DNA from: Cardiocondyla obscurior
Taxonomy: Eukaryota; Arthropoda; Insecta; Hymenoptera; Formicidae
DNA length: 64,000 nucleotides
NCBI RefSeq assembly: GCF_019399895.1
Contig: NC_091864.1
Span: 9,774,001 to 9,838,000 of the forward strand
Reading direction: 5' to 3'
This document shows positions 1-13,060 of the stretch, one piece after another. The notes beneath the pieces were generated by a model, which was given only the letters and a program-made list of their open reading frames with translations, was not told the origin of the DNA and made no database searches. A program made the position numbers and the translations under genes. Position 1 is the stretch's first letter, and each line of letters opens with the position of its first letter.

Positions 1-307
1 TCTTGCGCAAATTCGGCAGGTTTACAAACGTGTCTCTGTAAACAATTATTTAAACCCGTTCTCTATATTTTACTATCGTGCAAAAGTTTTTTTTTTTTTT
101 TTAGAAGGTGTAATCTACTTTGCGTATCGTCGGCGACAATAAATAATGCAAATGCTACAAGCGAGATAATAATAATAATAATGCAACGAGATTGCGCTAT
201 TCCGAATAACGAATAAAGTCTTACTCATTCGCTGGACAATCTCGATAAAAAGTTCTAATGGCCATCTCTAACGAACAATCGCCTGCCATCAACCACCGTT
301 ATCCTAC
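1..307 (-). other. Intron of the LRR gene, donor side
   Basis: On the minus strand the coding exon ends at 308 and is followed by GTAGGAT starting at 307, so this stretch is the beginning of the intron that leads to the next coding exon, left of the window. It holds a short poly-T run near 87-102 and a small TAA repeat near 168-182. I see no other exon in it. Confidence 0.85.
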
Positions 308-865
308 CTGTTAATCTCGGAGATGCGATTATCGTCGAGATTGATGACGGTGAGATTTCGCATGTTGTAGAAGGCGTACTTGTGCAGCACGACGATCATG
401 TTGCGGCTAAGATTGATCTCGGTAACACCGTTAAGATCGCTAAAAGCGCGCTCGGCGAGATCGTGGAGCCATCCGTACTGAAACACGATCACGCGCAGGT
501 TCTTCAGCTGGTGTAGCAGCTGACTGGGCACGTAGTCGAGGCTGCCGATCTGACGCACCGTGAACGTTAGTTTTTCCAGGTGAATCTGCGACGTAAAGTA
601 ACTCCACATGGGATCGTTCCGCTCGAACTTGCTCAATACCCAGCAATTGACGTCGCTGGCATTCTGTAGATTGACGTTGTTGCAGTAGCAGTAAATGGGC
701 GACTGTTGTCCCTGAATGTCGCATATGTTGTTCTCCTTTAGTTCTTTGACGGTTTTCTTCTTCCCGCGCGCTTTTGACATCGCCAGACCCGGTGACGCGA
801 ACAAGATTGTCAGCAGCAGTAATTTAAGGATGCGAGAATTGTTCAGAAATTGACCCATTGCGATC
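308..865 (-). CDS. First coding exon of a secreted/cell-surface leucine-rich repeat protein (partial, connectin-like?)
   Basis: Translation starts at 858-856 and stays open for 183 complete codons. Residues 1-26 look like a signal peptide (hydrophobic LLLLTILF core, SPGLA cleavage end), followed by a basic linker (RGKKK). Cysteines at 46, 57, 59 and 72 (C-x10-C-x-C-x12-C) form an N-terminal LRR cap. About four LRR units follow from residue 94, the clearest being VTEINLSRN and LTVINLDDN. Possible N-glycosylation sites are N66, N149 and N168. The exon is bounded on the minus strand by acceptor TTTCCTGTTTCAG (AG at 867-866) only 7 nt before the ATG, and by donor CAG/GTAGGAT after 308, which splits a codon. 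A literal frame reads two bases into the intron and meets a false TAG at 306-304. The cap and spacing resemble insect connectin, a neural and muscle LRR adhesion protein, but that is recollection of the family, not a search. It could be another LRR receptor. The gene continues left; its 5' exon is upstream. Confidence 0.92.
859..865 (-). other. Seven-base 5'UTR tail before the LRR start codon
   Basis: Only GATCGCA separates the predicted 3' splice junction from the ATG. The rest of the 5' leader must therefore come from one or more upstream exons on the minus strand at higher coordinates. I could not place that exon by eye. Confidence 0.75.
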
Positions 866-1825
866 CTGAAACAGGAAATCGACGGTTTCGCTTGAATATT
901 TGAGTCTTTGCTGTAATAATAATAAGATCGGTTGCATTCAGCTGGAAAAGCTGCTTTGCAACGATGTTAATTAATTAATTCGTTATTAGTATTATTATTT
1001 AAATAATATCGAAGGCGCATTCTTGATCTCGACTCTTCGATCAATATGGAATTATTTATTAAATGTTTATTATATATTTTCCTTCTCTAAACAATTTTGA
1101 AACAGTAATACGTGGCTTTCTTTCTCCAAATTATTAGATAGATTTAAATGCGAATAATAAATCGGAGCATCGGAGCAATGACGAGATGATAAGGGTCGAT
1201 TTCCATTCTATTTAAAGTCAACACGATACGGAACACACCTCCGGTATTGTATCACAGAAAATTTGCTCGACAGCTCCATTACAAGTACATCGATACGTAA
1301 CAGCATATCGTTTCTCCATCACGAGGCTGCTCTTTAGAGAAAAACATTCCCTCTTCCGTCCATAGAGAAAATGTGGACACGTTGTTGCACTCGATCGATA
1401 TCGTGTATCTCCGATAAATAGGAACTTTTTTAGTTGAACATATGTTTTTTTGCAAAGAGATACATTATATAATGTGCTCATAAAGGAACGAGAATAATTA
1501 AGATGGTCGTGTAATTATAGATAATAATTATTAAAAAATATTACACTGATATATTTTATTATCTTCGAAGATTTTTAATAATTTTGCAAAATATACGAAA
1601 GATCGATTTCGAGAAAAATAACGTTTGAAGAATAATTCACTCTAACTTCATAAAAGCTAGTATATGAATAACTCCGGTGGGAAAAGCAGCATAGATAAAA
1701 ATTTCCTCAGTGGGAGAAGAAAAAATAATTTCTATTCAGGCCGAGAGGGAAAACCCACCCACTATTGCCACATAAATTAAAGGATTTCCTTGACCCAGCG
1801 AGCCATCTTTTATCTTGATAATATC

Positions 1826-1828
<3 letters not shown>

Positions 1829-1879
<51 letters not shown>
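1829..1879. repeat. (TA)n microsatellite
   Basis: An uninterrupted TA dinucleotide run of about 51 bases in an AT-rich region. It is likely length-polymorphic. No function is implied. Confidence 0.97.
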
Positions 1880-1881
<2 letters not shown>

Positions 1882-4377
1882 CATAGATAAAACTCTGGCT
1901 TGTTGTCTTCTTAACAATAAGATATAATACACACTTTGTTTTAAATTGTATATTCAAAGGAAACTTTTTAAGAGCTAAATTTCGACTGCATATACGAATG
2001 ATAATTATTTAATAATTTATCTAATTTAAACTCGATAATTTTTTATTTTTAAATTTATATTTAGAAATGTATATATATATATTTATTTCTAAATGTACGT
2101 AAAATGGCCGTCTAAGTTTGCGTAGCTTTTACGTTATTCCTTTCACGTTTCTCTCCTCGGAAATCCAATAGCGATAGTCTTGTCTATGATAACCATGAGA
2201 TTTCATAAATATGACAGTGGATGATATCGCGCAGAGATGCCTTTGTCGTACAATAACGTTTGTTCGCAAACTTCCAGGGGCCGGACGATTTTAACGTACA
2301 CGCGGCGCGTTCGCAAATTTCGCGAACTTTCCTCCTCCGTATAACTCGGCTTATTTAATTACTGTCGGGAACAGCGAGCGAAAGCTTCGACGAAAAGCCA
2401 CGGGGATCCGCGAGTTCCGGATCAATTTGAGTTTTGTTCAATTTTCCTGATGGACCTCCTTCTCCTCCTCTCTCTCTCTTTCTCTTTAGTTCCGACATCT
2501 CATTCGTTATATCAAGGTGTTCACTGGATGAATAACATATTTATTCGTCAGTTAAATCTGTCCGTGGGGCGAAACGTCCGTTTGCATAATGGAAAGAGTG
2601 ACTGTTTAACTCGCCCGCCGTGAAATTTGTCTAATAACGTAGAATAATAGTTTACGATTTAAAAATCCGATTGATATTAAATTGCATTAATTTAAAATCA
2701 GTGAAAGACAAATTACGGAGATAAGACATTATTATGCTTTATTAATATTGAAGTCCGAAATAGAGCATCAAAATATTTCAATTAAAAATTTTGACGTTTT
2801 ACGGGCGCCACTTTAGCTTTCCAGTGTTTCGTTTTGTTTCGGAATATTTTTATTCTCTTTGATTAAATAAATTGTTCGCATTGCGCGATGGTGCATCGGT
2901 GCTCGCAGTGTATTTCACAATGAAATAAATCACAAAACCGGGCGAGTATCATCGTGGCGAGCGCCAGCCGTTACAGAACCGCGCTCGTGGCGGATACGGC
3001 CGATGCAACATATGCAGATAATGCGCGAAAGTTTTTAAACAGCGCACTTGGGATACTCGTAATACTTGGTGAACCGCACGATAGCCGCCGCTTTGTTTCG
3101 TACTTATTTCCGATTGCGAGCGAAACTCGTCCTGCCGGGCGCCGCGTGTCGGACGAAAGCAGGTGCAAGTTCCAAGACTTTGCGCAATGTTGTCCCGCGA
3201 CTTCGCAATATTTGCATTTAATTTCGACTGCAGGAACTCGGTAGTTGATACTACTTCGCGAAGTTGATACTCCTACGATGATGACAGTCGCGCTGAACAG
3301 TAATACGCGTTACATTGTCAGGGCGTTTGTACTTCTAATTTTACAGCTCCTTTCCTTAACTTTCCTCGCGACATAAAATTACTTCCGGCAATGTTACTTT
3401 TATTACGTTTTACATATTTAATCAAAGATAGTTTTTTTTTTTTTTCTTTAAAATTTTTTTACAAGCAGTTTGCGGCATATTTTGCATTTCATAGTGATGC
3501 GTGCACGTCTTCATTTAATCGAGACACATCTCCGCTCTTCCCCGCTTCTCTCGCTCTTCTTCGACTTTCTCGCCACAATTTCCCGGCATGAAGCGACGTG
3601 CACCGGACCACAAATAATAACCCATGAAACTGGCACTTGCCATTACAAAGGACGCGACGTCCATGGCGTCACGAACCAGGCAAGGAACGTATATTCATAC
3701 GTGCGCTAGCCATACGTCGGGACGTTTAATATAACTTCGCGACTGGTCGAAGTTTCGGCGCGATCGTCATACGTCGCGAGAATTATCCGTGGTCCATTCG
3801 GCGCCTCTTACCGTCACGCACGCTCCGTATGCTAATTACTCCTTAATGGAATTCGAGCCGAACAGAGAGCGTGTGCGAAACACGAGTTGTTTATTCCGAA
3901 AGTTAGGCGAGTAGGATGTCGAGGCGCGACGAGCTCGACCCACCCCGTTCGCTAATCTCGGCCCTTTTCAATCCGCCATTGTAACGTTTCCAGCACGTTA
4001 AATTACAGCCCCGTACTTCGCGTCGGAGGTAACGGGAAATGTCGCGCTTAACGTCGGTTAATTGCGTAATTTCGTTTGCAAAAAAAGAAAAGTAATGGCG
4101 CGAATACCTCGACGGCGTGTTTCGAAGAGCGAACGCGGATTGACAAACGAATCATCGGGCCCGCTTGAACAAATGGAGCGCCAATTGGGTAACAATTTTA
4201 TTTATTCGCAGTTAAAAGCCACTTTACAGCTACCGGTTTCAAGCTGTCGGAGATATTTTAAGCTCGCGCGCCGGCTGCAACGGTAGTACGCTAATACAAT
4301 GCAAATTAAAACGGCTTAATAAGTTTAATTAAAATCGCGCGTAAGCCCGTAATATTTAATGACGAATTCACGATAGG

Positions 4378-4406
4378 GAAGAGAGAAAGAGAAAGAGAGA
4401 GAGATA
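4378..4406. repeat. GA-rich simple repeat
   Basis: A purine-only stretch of GAGA/AAAG units. It is imperfect and short. Confidence 0.85.
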
Positions 4407-6461
4407 GGGACTCGTAAAAGGATGGCATCCAATCAACGTCGAAATGTAGCGCAATCGGAAAATTCTCGTGGCGCGACGATGCGTTGCGAGAATCGATTCG
4501 TATTTCTATCGCGCGCGAGCGCGGTTCCATTATGCTAATTACAATTACGCGGCAATTCAACGAATTAAATAATAATTAGATCAAAGACATTTAGCAATTC
4601 ATACGCGAGATTTTTCTGCGAGATACCGCAGCACATAATCCCAGTGTAAGAACCCCGGAACACTTCCTCTCCTCGCGGCGCGCAAGTATCGAGAAGTCGC
4701 TTGTAGCTGCCCGATCGAAGCGCGTATCCCTGCTTTTATGCTAATGAACGACGGCGCGATTTGAGCTTTATTATAGGCCGGTACGTCCACGCTATGCAAA
4801 AGAAGGCAGCGGGTAGATTTTCGGGACGCGTGGGATGCAAATAAAACAAGGAGAAATAGGGGAGCACCCTCTCACGTGACCGAGGCCCCCGAGGAGAAAA
4901 CCGCTGTATAACTGCACCGGGAGCTTCTTAAGATTATGCCTAGACATGATCTCGCATAGATTCGGTGTCTAGGGGGTGAACGGGGCCGAGGGCGGCGCAA
5001 GGGAGGGAGGGCGGGGGTCGGAATCTAGCTAGTGTATGCAAATCCCCCTCGTGGCAAACTGCTAGACATTTGCATAAGCTTACAGATAACGACGCGTTAG
5101 AAGTAGAAGCCTTTCCTTTGGATTCGTTTCTACCGGCGAGCTTCTGCCAGCGGAAGAGCGAAGAATCGATCTCGCGAACGTGGCCCGATTCACCAGCGGC
5201 GCCCGAGAGTGATTTTACGGACGGGAGCTCGCGATTTCGTAAACGTCTCGGAAAACTGATCAAATACTATATCGATATGGGAATTAGGATCGTATTTTAT
5301 GACGGCGACGACGAGGACGATGCCTCTGCACCTCATCGACCCCTTTTGGAGCTCCATGTTTTTTACTGCATATCGCGGAAGAAAGCAGAGAACGACGACG
5401 GCTGAGAAAAAATCGAGAACGCCCTTATCGATAATGGCGTGTGTCGAGAGCGGCCGTAAAGGCAGTTCGTTTATCGAGAGGGGGATACCGGAGGCACCTG
5501 TATAGTTTGACATGCCGGGGCGTATGACGAGCCCTTCTTCGATCGAGAAAGCAAATATGGGCGAGAACTCGAGCCGTTATGGCGTCAGAATTCAAACAGC
5601 GGAGTGATCGAGAGCGTTAGTGGTTTTCTGGAGGAACAATTTTCCACCTTATGCAAAAGAGAAAATAGAAACTCGTTGGCGACGGAAAATTTCGTCTTTT
5701 CGCTTGCAATTTATTTATGTCTCGTAATATCGATAAAAATTTTTTAAGAAAAAAAAATTACAGATAAAAATTTTTTTAATTTTTTATCTTTAATATTATG
5801 TCGCTTCCGGGTATTAATATAAGATTTGTAAAAACACAAATTTCTCATACTTGTGAATTACTAACTTTGCAAGAGAGTTTTATTAACAACGCCTCATTAG
5901 CACGGGAAACTTCTCTTCCGCTCCTCCCCTTAATTCACCGAGTCGCCAACGATTTAATTAGATCGCACGCGCACCCGACAAGTGAAAGCGCCGCGACGCC
6001 GGCGTCGCCGTCGAGACGCGTGCCCGTCCTTCTGACGAAGTGACGCTCATTCACTTGATTCTTTACAATGGAAACTTTCGGTCCTCGTATTTCAGTCAGC
6101 TCCGAAAAAAGGGTTCACGTTTGTTCGACGATCGCAGATTCAACAAAAAAAAAAAAAAGTCGTAAGTTTTCCGCCTCGCGAAAAGCAGCAACTCAATTTC
6201 AAGAGATAGTACTTTTTAATAATTAATTCAAATTCGTTTAAACATAATTAAACCTCGCAAAATTTTTCTAAAATATAAAACAAAAGGTCTTTTTTAATTT
6301 TTAAAATTGGAAATTAAATTGAGACAACTACTTTTGTGATTTATTATAATAATTGATAATAAAAAAACAATTTTGAAGTGTAAGTAGTTTTGAAATAAAA
6401 ACGAGCGCAAATGTAGATGAAATGTAACTAAATTAGAAATGTCTCTGTCTGTCCGCGACGG

Positions 6462-6490
6462 GTTAATATTCCACGATGCGGAATATTAAC
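6462..6490. repeat. Perfect 11-bp inverted repeat (small hairpin)
   Basis: GTTAATATTCC at 6462-6472 and its exact reverse complement GGAATATTAAC at 6480-6490 enclose a 7-base spacer. No gene context was found. Confidence 0.9.
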
Positions 6491-9400
6491 GTTATTGCAC
6501 TCGAAACGCAAGCTCGCCGAGTCACCATCACAAAATGCGCGTATGTGTGTCTGCGGTAGTTTCCCTTCAGTCGTATATCAAACATAAATATCAGCGGCGA
6601 AGGTGTCGGTCGAGAGAGAGCCGCAGGTCGAACTCTTATTGCTGTAAAATACAGCAACAAGGCGGTGATGTAGTGGCCGGCACGGACTGGAATTTTTAAC
6701 GCGGGGACGATTGCCAGAAGGACGATATAGGAATATCGTAATGTTCTGGAAGTAGAGAATCGGCGACACTTTTAAAAAGCTTTTGTCGTTCCCTAGTTGA
6801 AAGAAAATTTCAAACAAATTGTTGTAATTTAATTTAAAATGCAAAGTAGCAGAAATATTCAGCGCAAAAATTGAAAAAAGTAATTGTATTAAGTATTTAA
6901 TTAGAAAGTACACAATTAAAATTTAAATAGAAAAAATATTTATTTTTTAATTATATTATTTTTAATTTAATTTTTTAAATATATATATTTATATATAAGA
7001 TAAAATAAAAAATATATTAAATATTATATTAAAAAAAAAAACTGAAAGTGCATGTTAAAAGACAATAGAAGTTTTTACTTTCCAATAAAATAATTCTCGT
7101 ACATATCGATATATTAAATTGAAGACAATTACACCGCGCTATGTATTTACATATGTTAGTAAGGATCATCTCCGCTGGTATACATTTTATTACGGCACAT
7201 AGGTTACGTTGGTTGAACACGAGCAATTTTACTAAAGCACCGAAATACGATCCAGACCAATCGTGTTCCTCGAACCGAATCTTTCTCCAATTCCTCAGCA
7301 TCTGTACATACTCTCGCACCTTTGTTGGAAACTCAGCCTGCTTTTCAGGCAGCCTGGACTACTCTGCGGTCCCTAAGGACCCTAGGCCGCGTTTCGCTGC
7401 ACCAGAAGAAAGGCGCATAAATCGATCTCTCCGCCACAGAGTGCTGCCTAAGCGAATGAAACCTGAATTTTTCAGAGCCTCGAAAATATTCCAACACATA
7501 TATATAACTTACATAATCTTTTATGTTGATTAACAACAAATTACGATAAATGCGCGTTAGCTAATTTACTTAAATATATGAATGTAATAAAAAAATTCTC
7601 ATTTCGCAATAACAAAATTAAAGCAGAATGTCCCGGAGAAAAATTTATTCGCTTTTTTACGATCTGGTCTTTATCATTCCGCAAACTGTTAAATTTTATT
7701 GTGCCACATTGTTTTAGATGTTTCTTTTTCAAAAGCCATGTCGCGTATATATATATATATATAAAAAAATTGAACGGGGGTTGCCTCCTCCCCTTCCAGC
7801 AGAAGTAATTTTTCCATATTTCTGTGGAAACTAGCGAAGCCCGATATTGGTTCGGGATACGTTCCTTCGTGTATATATCGAGTCGCTCTGCAGAAGATCG
7901 CGCAGTTAATATTATACGTTATCGGGAGAAATTTTCTTCCTTTCTTTTCCTTTTTAAAGTGGGGAAAGTAAATACTTATGTATTTCTTAGTAGCAACTTA
8001 TAATAAGCGAACGTAATAAAAATTTACCTTCTATTCAATTATTTCGATGTAAACCTATTACGTAGACTTGGACATAAATATGTTCTTGTTGACTTTTAAT
8101 AAATCATGCAATTGTCAGTACCTTACTAATAATTTACATAAATATCTTAGCAAAAAAATATAATGTAATGCGACACAAACAATAAAATAATACAATCTAA
8201 AACAAACTATAAAACAGAATGTAACAGAATAAAAAAAAAATAACTTTGTATATTAATGTGGATAATTATATCGCATGCATTAAATCAAGATGTTTAATTA
8301 AAATTACCCGTCGTGAAAAGAAAACTAACTTCGATCGCAATTTTTCTTTGCTGCAATTAAAATAACAGATAAGGGAATTCCTACGTCAATATAAAGAGAC
8401 AAGGGGAAACATTTCTTCCGCAGAAACATACCTTTTCTGTGGAGAGCACAGAGCGCGCGGAGTGGTTCTTTATTTTATTTCGTCGATTGGAGCGCGATAG
8501 CGGCGGTGGCTACTTATGGATTGTGCGAACCTGTAAACAGTATCTTTGTACCGTGCCCGATAATCTTCAACAACTCCGAGAAATAGCTCTTTTCGATTCT
8601 TTGGACCTGGAACTCGGGACTTCTTCGCGGAGGTAGACATTACTTTCCTATCGTTTGTTGAGCGCAGCGATGCGAGTAGTTAAACTTATTTCACGCTAAA
8701 ATGATTGTATCACACTCCGATTCTTTTTCCTGATTTCAAAGACATTGCTTTCGCGACCATTATTATCTATTAATAGTGGCTGGAAATTAAATTGCCGTAA
8801 ATGTCAAACGGTTACAAAATTAATCCCGGGCCTGCAGGTTCAAGTTACGCCAAATCGCTATAAGCATTTCATAATTAATTGAAATCCATTGTAATCGCCA
8901 AGCACAATACGCGAAATTTCTCCCCTTCTCTCTTCTCTCTAATAACTTGTCAGTAAATTAATTTAATTAAACTGTACATCGGAAATTGATCTGTCATATT
9001 CAAATCTTGGAATTGACTATTTATGCACCGTTATGATTTAATAGAAATTGTACGTTATTAACTATTACACTTATTACTATTTTTTACACATTTATACCAC
9101 TTATTAATATAACTAATTATTGTATGCATATATTTAATACAGATTTCCTGATTGATTAAAACAGTTTGGTTTACGTTAATTTAGTAAAATAAATTTATTT
9201 AATCTCTGATAAAATTTATACGAAAGGAGATTAAGAAAATTTTACGCGGTAACATAATTTGATAACATATTCTCGAATCACTTGCAAGAAAATCAATACT
9301 CTCTATGTAGAAACAAGCGGTATAATTGAGTCTAATGCAAGGTGAGCTTTACTTATATCGCGGCGTACTCGAAAACATGATTTACAATTCCGGGCTCGTT

Positions 9401-9811
9401 GCGGGAGTTACGACAACTCGTGGGCTTGTTCTCACCCCTGCATTTAATTTCGCGCATTTAATTCCCGCAGGATGCATTCCAGGAAGGAAGGCGACCTGCG
9501 TTAAGGTAAACCTGGACCGGTTATGACGGCGGCTTTCAGCCGGGATTTCCTGCGGGTGGGGATAAAGACAGCACAGCCCCGAAGAGACCGGAAGCGACGG
9601 CTGCGACGGTAATTCCTGCGCGCAAGGAGGAATTAAGGGACTCCCGAACAAAAATGGAACGGTAGGGTGGAGGAGAGGGCGAGAGACGCGTGATTTAAGT
9701 CGCGAGCGGCGAGATAACGCCATCCTCGGCGCCGTAATTTCGCCAAGACGAACGGTTATTGGGCGAACTTCCGCGCATAATGCGGCACGGCTCCCTTTTG
9801 TTGCATCTTTC

Positions 9812-9814
<3 letters not shown>

Positions 9815-9850
<36 letters not shown>
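9815..9850. repeat. Poly-T tract, 36 bases
   Basis: A run of 36 consecutive T. The sequence beside it gives no recognisable retroelement body or target-site duplication, so I do not call it a retroposon tail. Confidence 0.97.
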
Positions 9851-9851
<1 letters not shown>

Positions 9852-12800
9852 TCAAGCCCAAAATATGTCTCGGAGGTTTTAAAGAGTACAGACAACATGT
9901 AACTCTTTTTATATATTTTTTCTTTTTTTTATTTTATTATTATTTTTTTATAATAAAAAAAAATTTAAACAGATAAAATAACTAATACGCATTTAATAAA
10001 TATCATATCTCTTACATAATTGTAATCAGATTTAAAAAATCCAAGTTTTATTTATGAAAATAATTATATCATATGCATATAATTAAATATTAATCCACGT
10101 TTTCTTAAAGGATTTTATACGAATAAAACCGTATAATGAACGATTAATCACGCTTTATTAAAAATCGTTAGGTATTTCCTCGTCTTTATTTTGTGAGAAA
10201 ACCACATTTACTTTATATCGCGAAATAAAAATGTCCGGGTGTAACAATAGATCTGCTCGTTTTGGTTGTATTTTCAACACTCTATGTATCTTTTCCATTC
10301 CCCCCTTTTCTCAAAGGTTGAATACACACTTATTCTGTGTCAGATACAGAAAGGAAATGCAGGGAGGAAGAAAGAAAATGCAGTTAAAATGAACAGTCCT
10401 ATTATGCCTCTAATGTCCCTTCAAATAAATGTAACTTTGACCGAAAACTTTCAGAATCTCTCTCAAAGCGTTATTAGTGCACAGATATGTTTCCTTTAAA
10501 ATAAATTTCGTTTGTGTGTAACGCTTGTGTTGCCAGATAAAACAGAAATAAGGTAGATACATCATATATTATGTAAAAATCTTTTAACAAAATGTATCGG
10601 GAAAGTAAATGTATATATATATTTCTCTCTCTCGCGGCAAAGGGCATTCATGATAAAAAGTAAATCCCTTACGATAAAAGTATTAAGGTAATATCATTAA
10701 AAAGTAAATAGCTCGCGGGATGTTACATACTTTATTCCGACGCGCTCTGACACATAATAAAATACGAAGTATCCTATAAAGCGACCGTTTTTCGATAATC
10801 CCGATTAAACACTTTTCCGCAAAGAGTTACGGGAGGAGAAAATCAATTTACGGGGACAAAAAACGAGACGGTTTTATTACAAATAATGTCTAATCCATTC
10901 CGCCCGCGTTCAAAATATCGCAGGAGGATATTAAAGCCGCAAAGAATTTCGTTCTGCATTTTCGGCAGAACAGCGAAAATAGCGGGCGTTTCCGTACAGC
11001 AAGAATTTTCGCCCGGGGACAATTAAGAGTAGAATCTGCAAATTGCGCCATAATGCGCAATGACAAAGAGGTAAACGTCTGCAAGACGACGCGGGAAGAA
11101 ATGGGGGAGAGAGGCGAAAGAGAGACAGAGGTAAGATTAATAAGTATGACGGAGATATGCGCGCGAGCCATAATATCGCGAGCGGAGCGGAGCAGAGGAG
11201 CGGCGTTTAAGGTGAAATATATACGAAACGCGATACGATGCAACGAAAGATATATCCCGACGATGCCAACTAGAGAGATTAGATCTCGGCGATTCGCTTC
11301 GAAATTAAGCTCGCTTTAATCCCGCGCAACTCCAGCGATTAATCTTCCCGCGCACTTCGGTTTACCGTTCTAAGATTCCGGCGTAGCTTTACCTCTTTTA
11401 CATCAGATTTACGAGCGATTTGACGAACGGTGGGGTTTATCAAAGCCGGCTTCTTTGCTTTTTAACCTACGTTCAACGCCCTCGAGAAAATATTTTTATT
11501 TTATTTTATTTTTTTCTTCTAAATATTCGCCGTTTTTACCGCGAAACCGCGAATATTATAAATATTTTGTCGACGAAAATAAATATAATTATATATAAAA
11601 TGTAGTAAATTAATGTGTTTTAATAATAATTTATGTGCCACGTCGTGAACCGCGTAGAAAGGGAGAAATAATTTCTCTATTAATACATAAAACAGAAAAT
11701 TTTTAACCTCTTTTATATTGTTTATTATTAACAATAACGTGCATATTGTTTTATTACTTCAATATTAATGTTGATTCAATATTACGCAATTAGTAGTGTA
11801 TTAAACATTACTTTAGTAATTCAATGTTATGCACGATGGTGAAAGATATGTCCTACGTACATTTTTAATTGCAATTAATGTGTAATAATATTATTTTGAT
11901 TACAATTATTTTAATATTAAATCTAAATGCCTTTATGCGCAGCATATACATACAAATTTATTTTTTATTTAACTATACATTACAAAGCGATCGTCATTCA
12001 CTCGCTTCTTCCACCGTTAAGCTCGAGTGATCGGACGGTCGCACGCAACTTTGTTCACACGTCACGACTTCCGGAAAAAATATTCGACGTAATATTTGAT
12101 GTATAATTTTTTTTTTAATGCGTTAACATGCGTAAGGATAGCGAGAGAGATTGTACATAAAGAAAGATCGAAAACGGCCGAACGACTTCGCGCAGCTTAG
12201 TCGTTATGATTTCCATATTCCTTTGACGGCAGTCGAAAAATTTACAAACGGAGTAACAGTAGTAATTATATTAAAATTAACAAAATAATAAAGATTAAGC
12301 GTTAAGTGTAATTTTTTTATTAATAATAATTTAATAAAATAGAGTTTAATTAATCTATTAAGTATATTTGATGTTTGAACAGCGAATATAAATGAATGAG
12401 GAAAGAGGACGATAATTGATTAAAACCAGATCTAACAGAGGTTTTTGTAAAAATCTGATATTATTACGAATCGAGTGAAAAGAAGCTTAATAAAAGTTTT
12501 AATTTTTCTTCGCTTCTTATTGTGCCCTCTTGCCTCATTTCGTTCTCTTCGCATTTCAGATTGGTCACCTGAATATTGGAACGACTGTCGGCAACAGATT
12601 AATGATCCATTATCGCGTGTCGCTATGCTCTCTTAATTTTTTAAAAAACGTCATTTACGAGAAACGTTGTCGAGACGAATGTGATTCCTTCTCTTTTATT
12701 TCAAAATTTATTCCAAAAATATTTCCTTTTTTAAACTAATCGATGAAGATATTTAAAAATATTTTTAAACTTATTTAAAGGAATTATTAAAGAAATAAGT

Positions 12801-12855
12801 TAAAAGTTCTATTTTAAAAAATTGGAGTGACGCGTAAATTAGCTGTTAATTGTTA

Positions 12856-12938
12856 CCGCTTAAAACCGACGCTGATTAGTTCTCTCTCGCTTGGCTTACC
12901 TCACGCCAAGCGAGAATCAACGTCGGCTGTTAAGTCGG
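12856..12938. repeat. Imperfect hairpin, pre-miRNA sized, upstream of module A
   Basis: The inner arms TCTCGCTTGGC (12885-12895) and GCCAAGCGAGA (12905-12915) are perfect complements around a 9-base loop. Outside an 8-base bulge, CCGACG-TGAT (12866-12876) pairs with ATCA-CGTCGG (12916-12926) with one mismatch. CTTAA (12859-12863) pairs with TTAAG (12930-12934), then CCG with CGG. The total is about 83 nt. It could be a miRNA-like precursor, a tiny fold-back transposon remnant or a DNA cruciform. I do not recognise a known miRNA in it. Confidence 0.85.
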
Positions 12939-12971
12939 CGATTTTGAGGTTCGATTAAATTTTAATATTTC

Positions 12972-13060
12972 ATTAATACGTCTAGGCAAAGACAGTCTTC
13001 GTGATTTTTGAGATCGAGGACAACCTGGTAAAAGTACCGTCTTTGTCTGGACATACTAAT
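12972..13060. repeat. Second imperfect hairpin, pre-miRNA sized
   Basis: GTCTAGGCAAAGAC (12980-12993) pairs with GTCTTTGTCTGGAC (13039-13052) without interruption if two G-U pairs are allowed. The stem continues inward with one mismatch and outward through ATTAATA / TACTAAT with one mismatch. The arms are about 25 nt, the apical loop about 38 nt and the total 89 nt. It lies 34 bases after the hairpin at 12856-12938. Confidence 0.82.

Larger units (their letters stand above)
866..12855. other. Non-coding stretch: probable first intron or 5' flank of the LRR gene
   Basis: About 12 kb without a supportable exon. The first part, at least, is the intron upstream of the LRR start exon on the minus strand. 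How far the intron extends is unknown. It alternates AT-rich blocks (for example 6900-7050, 9000-9250, 9900-10200) with CpG-rich blocks (2250-2450, 2940-3250, 3700-5550, 9530-9790, 10900-11400). It holds the microsatellites and the small perfect hairpin listed separately. The open frames in the CpG-rich blocks lack domains, splice context or family resemblance. Confidence 0.6.

Noticed and set aside
1218..1481. Cysteine-containing minus-strand frame upstream of the LRR exon
   Set aside because: Eight cysteines caught my eye, but there is no signal peptide, no convincing acceptor and no link in frame to the LRR start exon.
9815..9850. Poly-T tracts (here and at 15790, 20357, 31554) as tails of retroposed copies
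   Set aside because: No element body or target-site duplications were recognised next to them.
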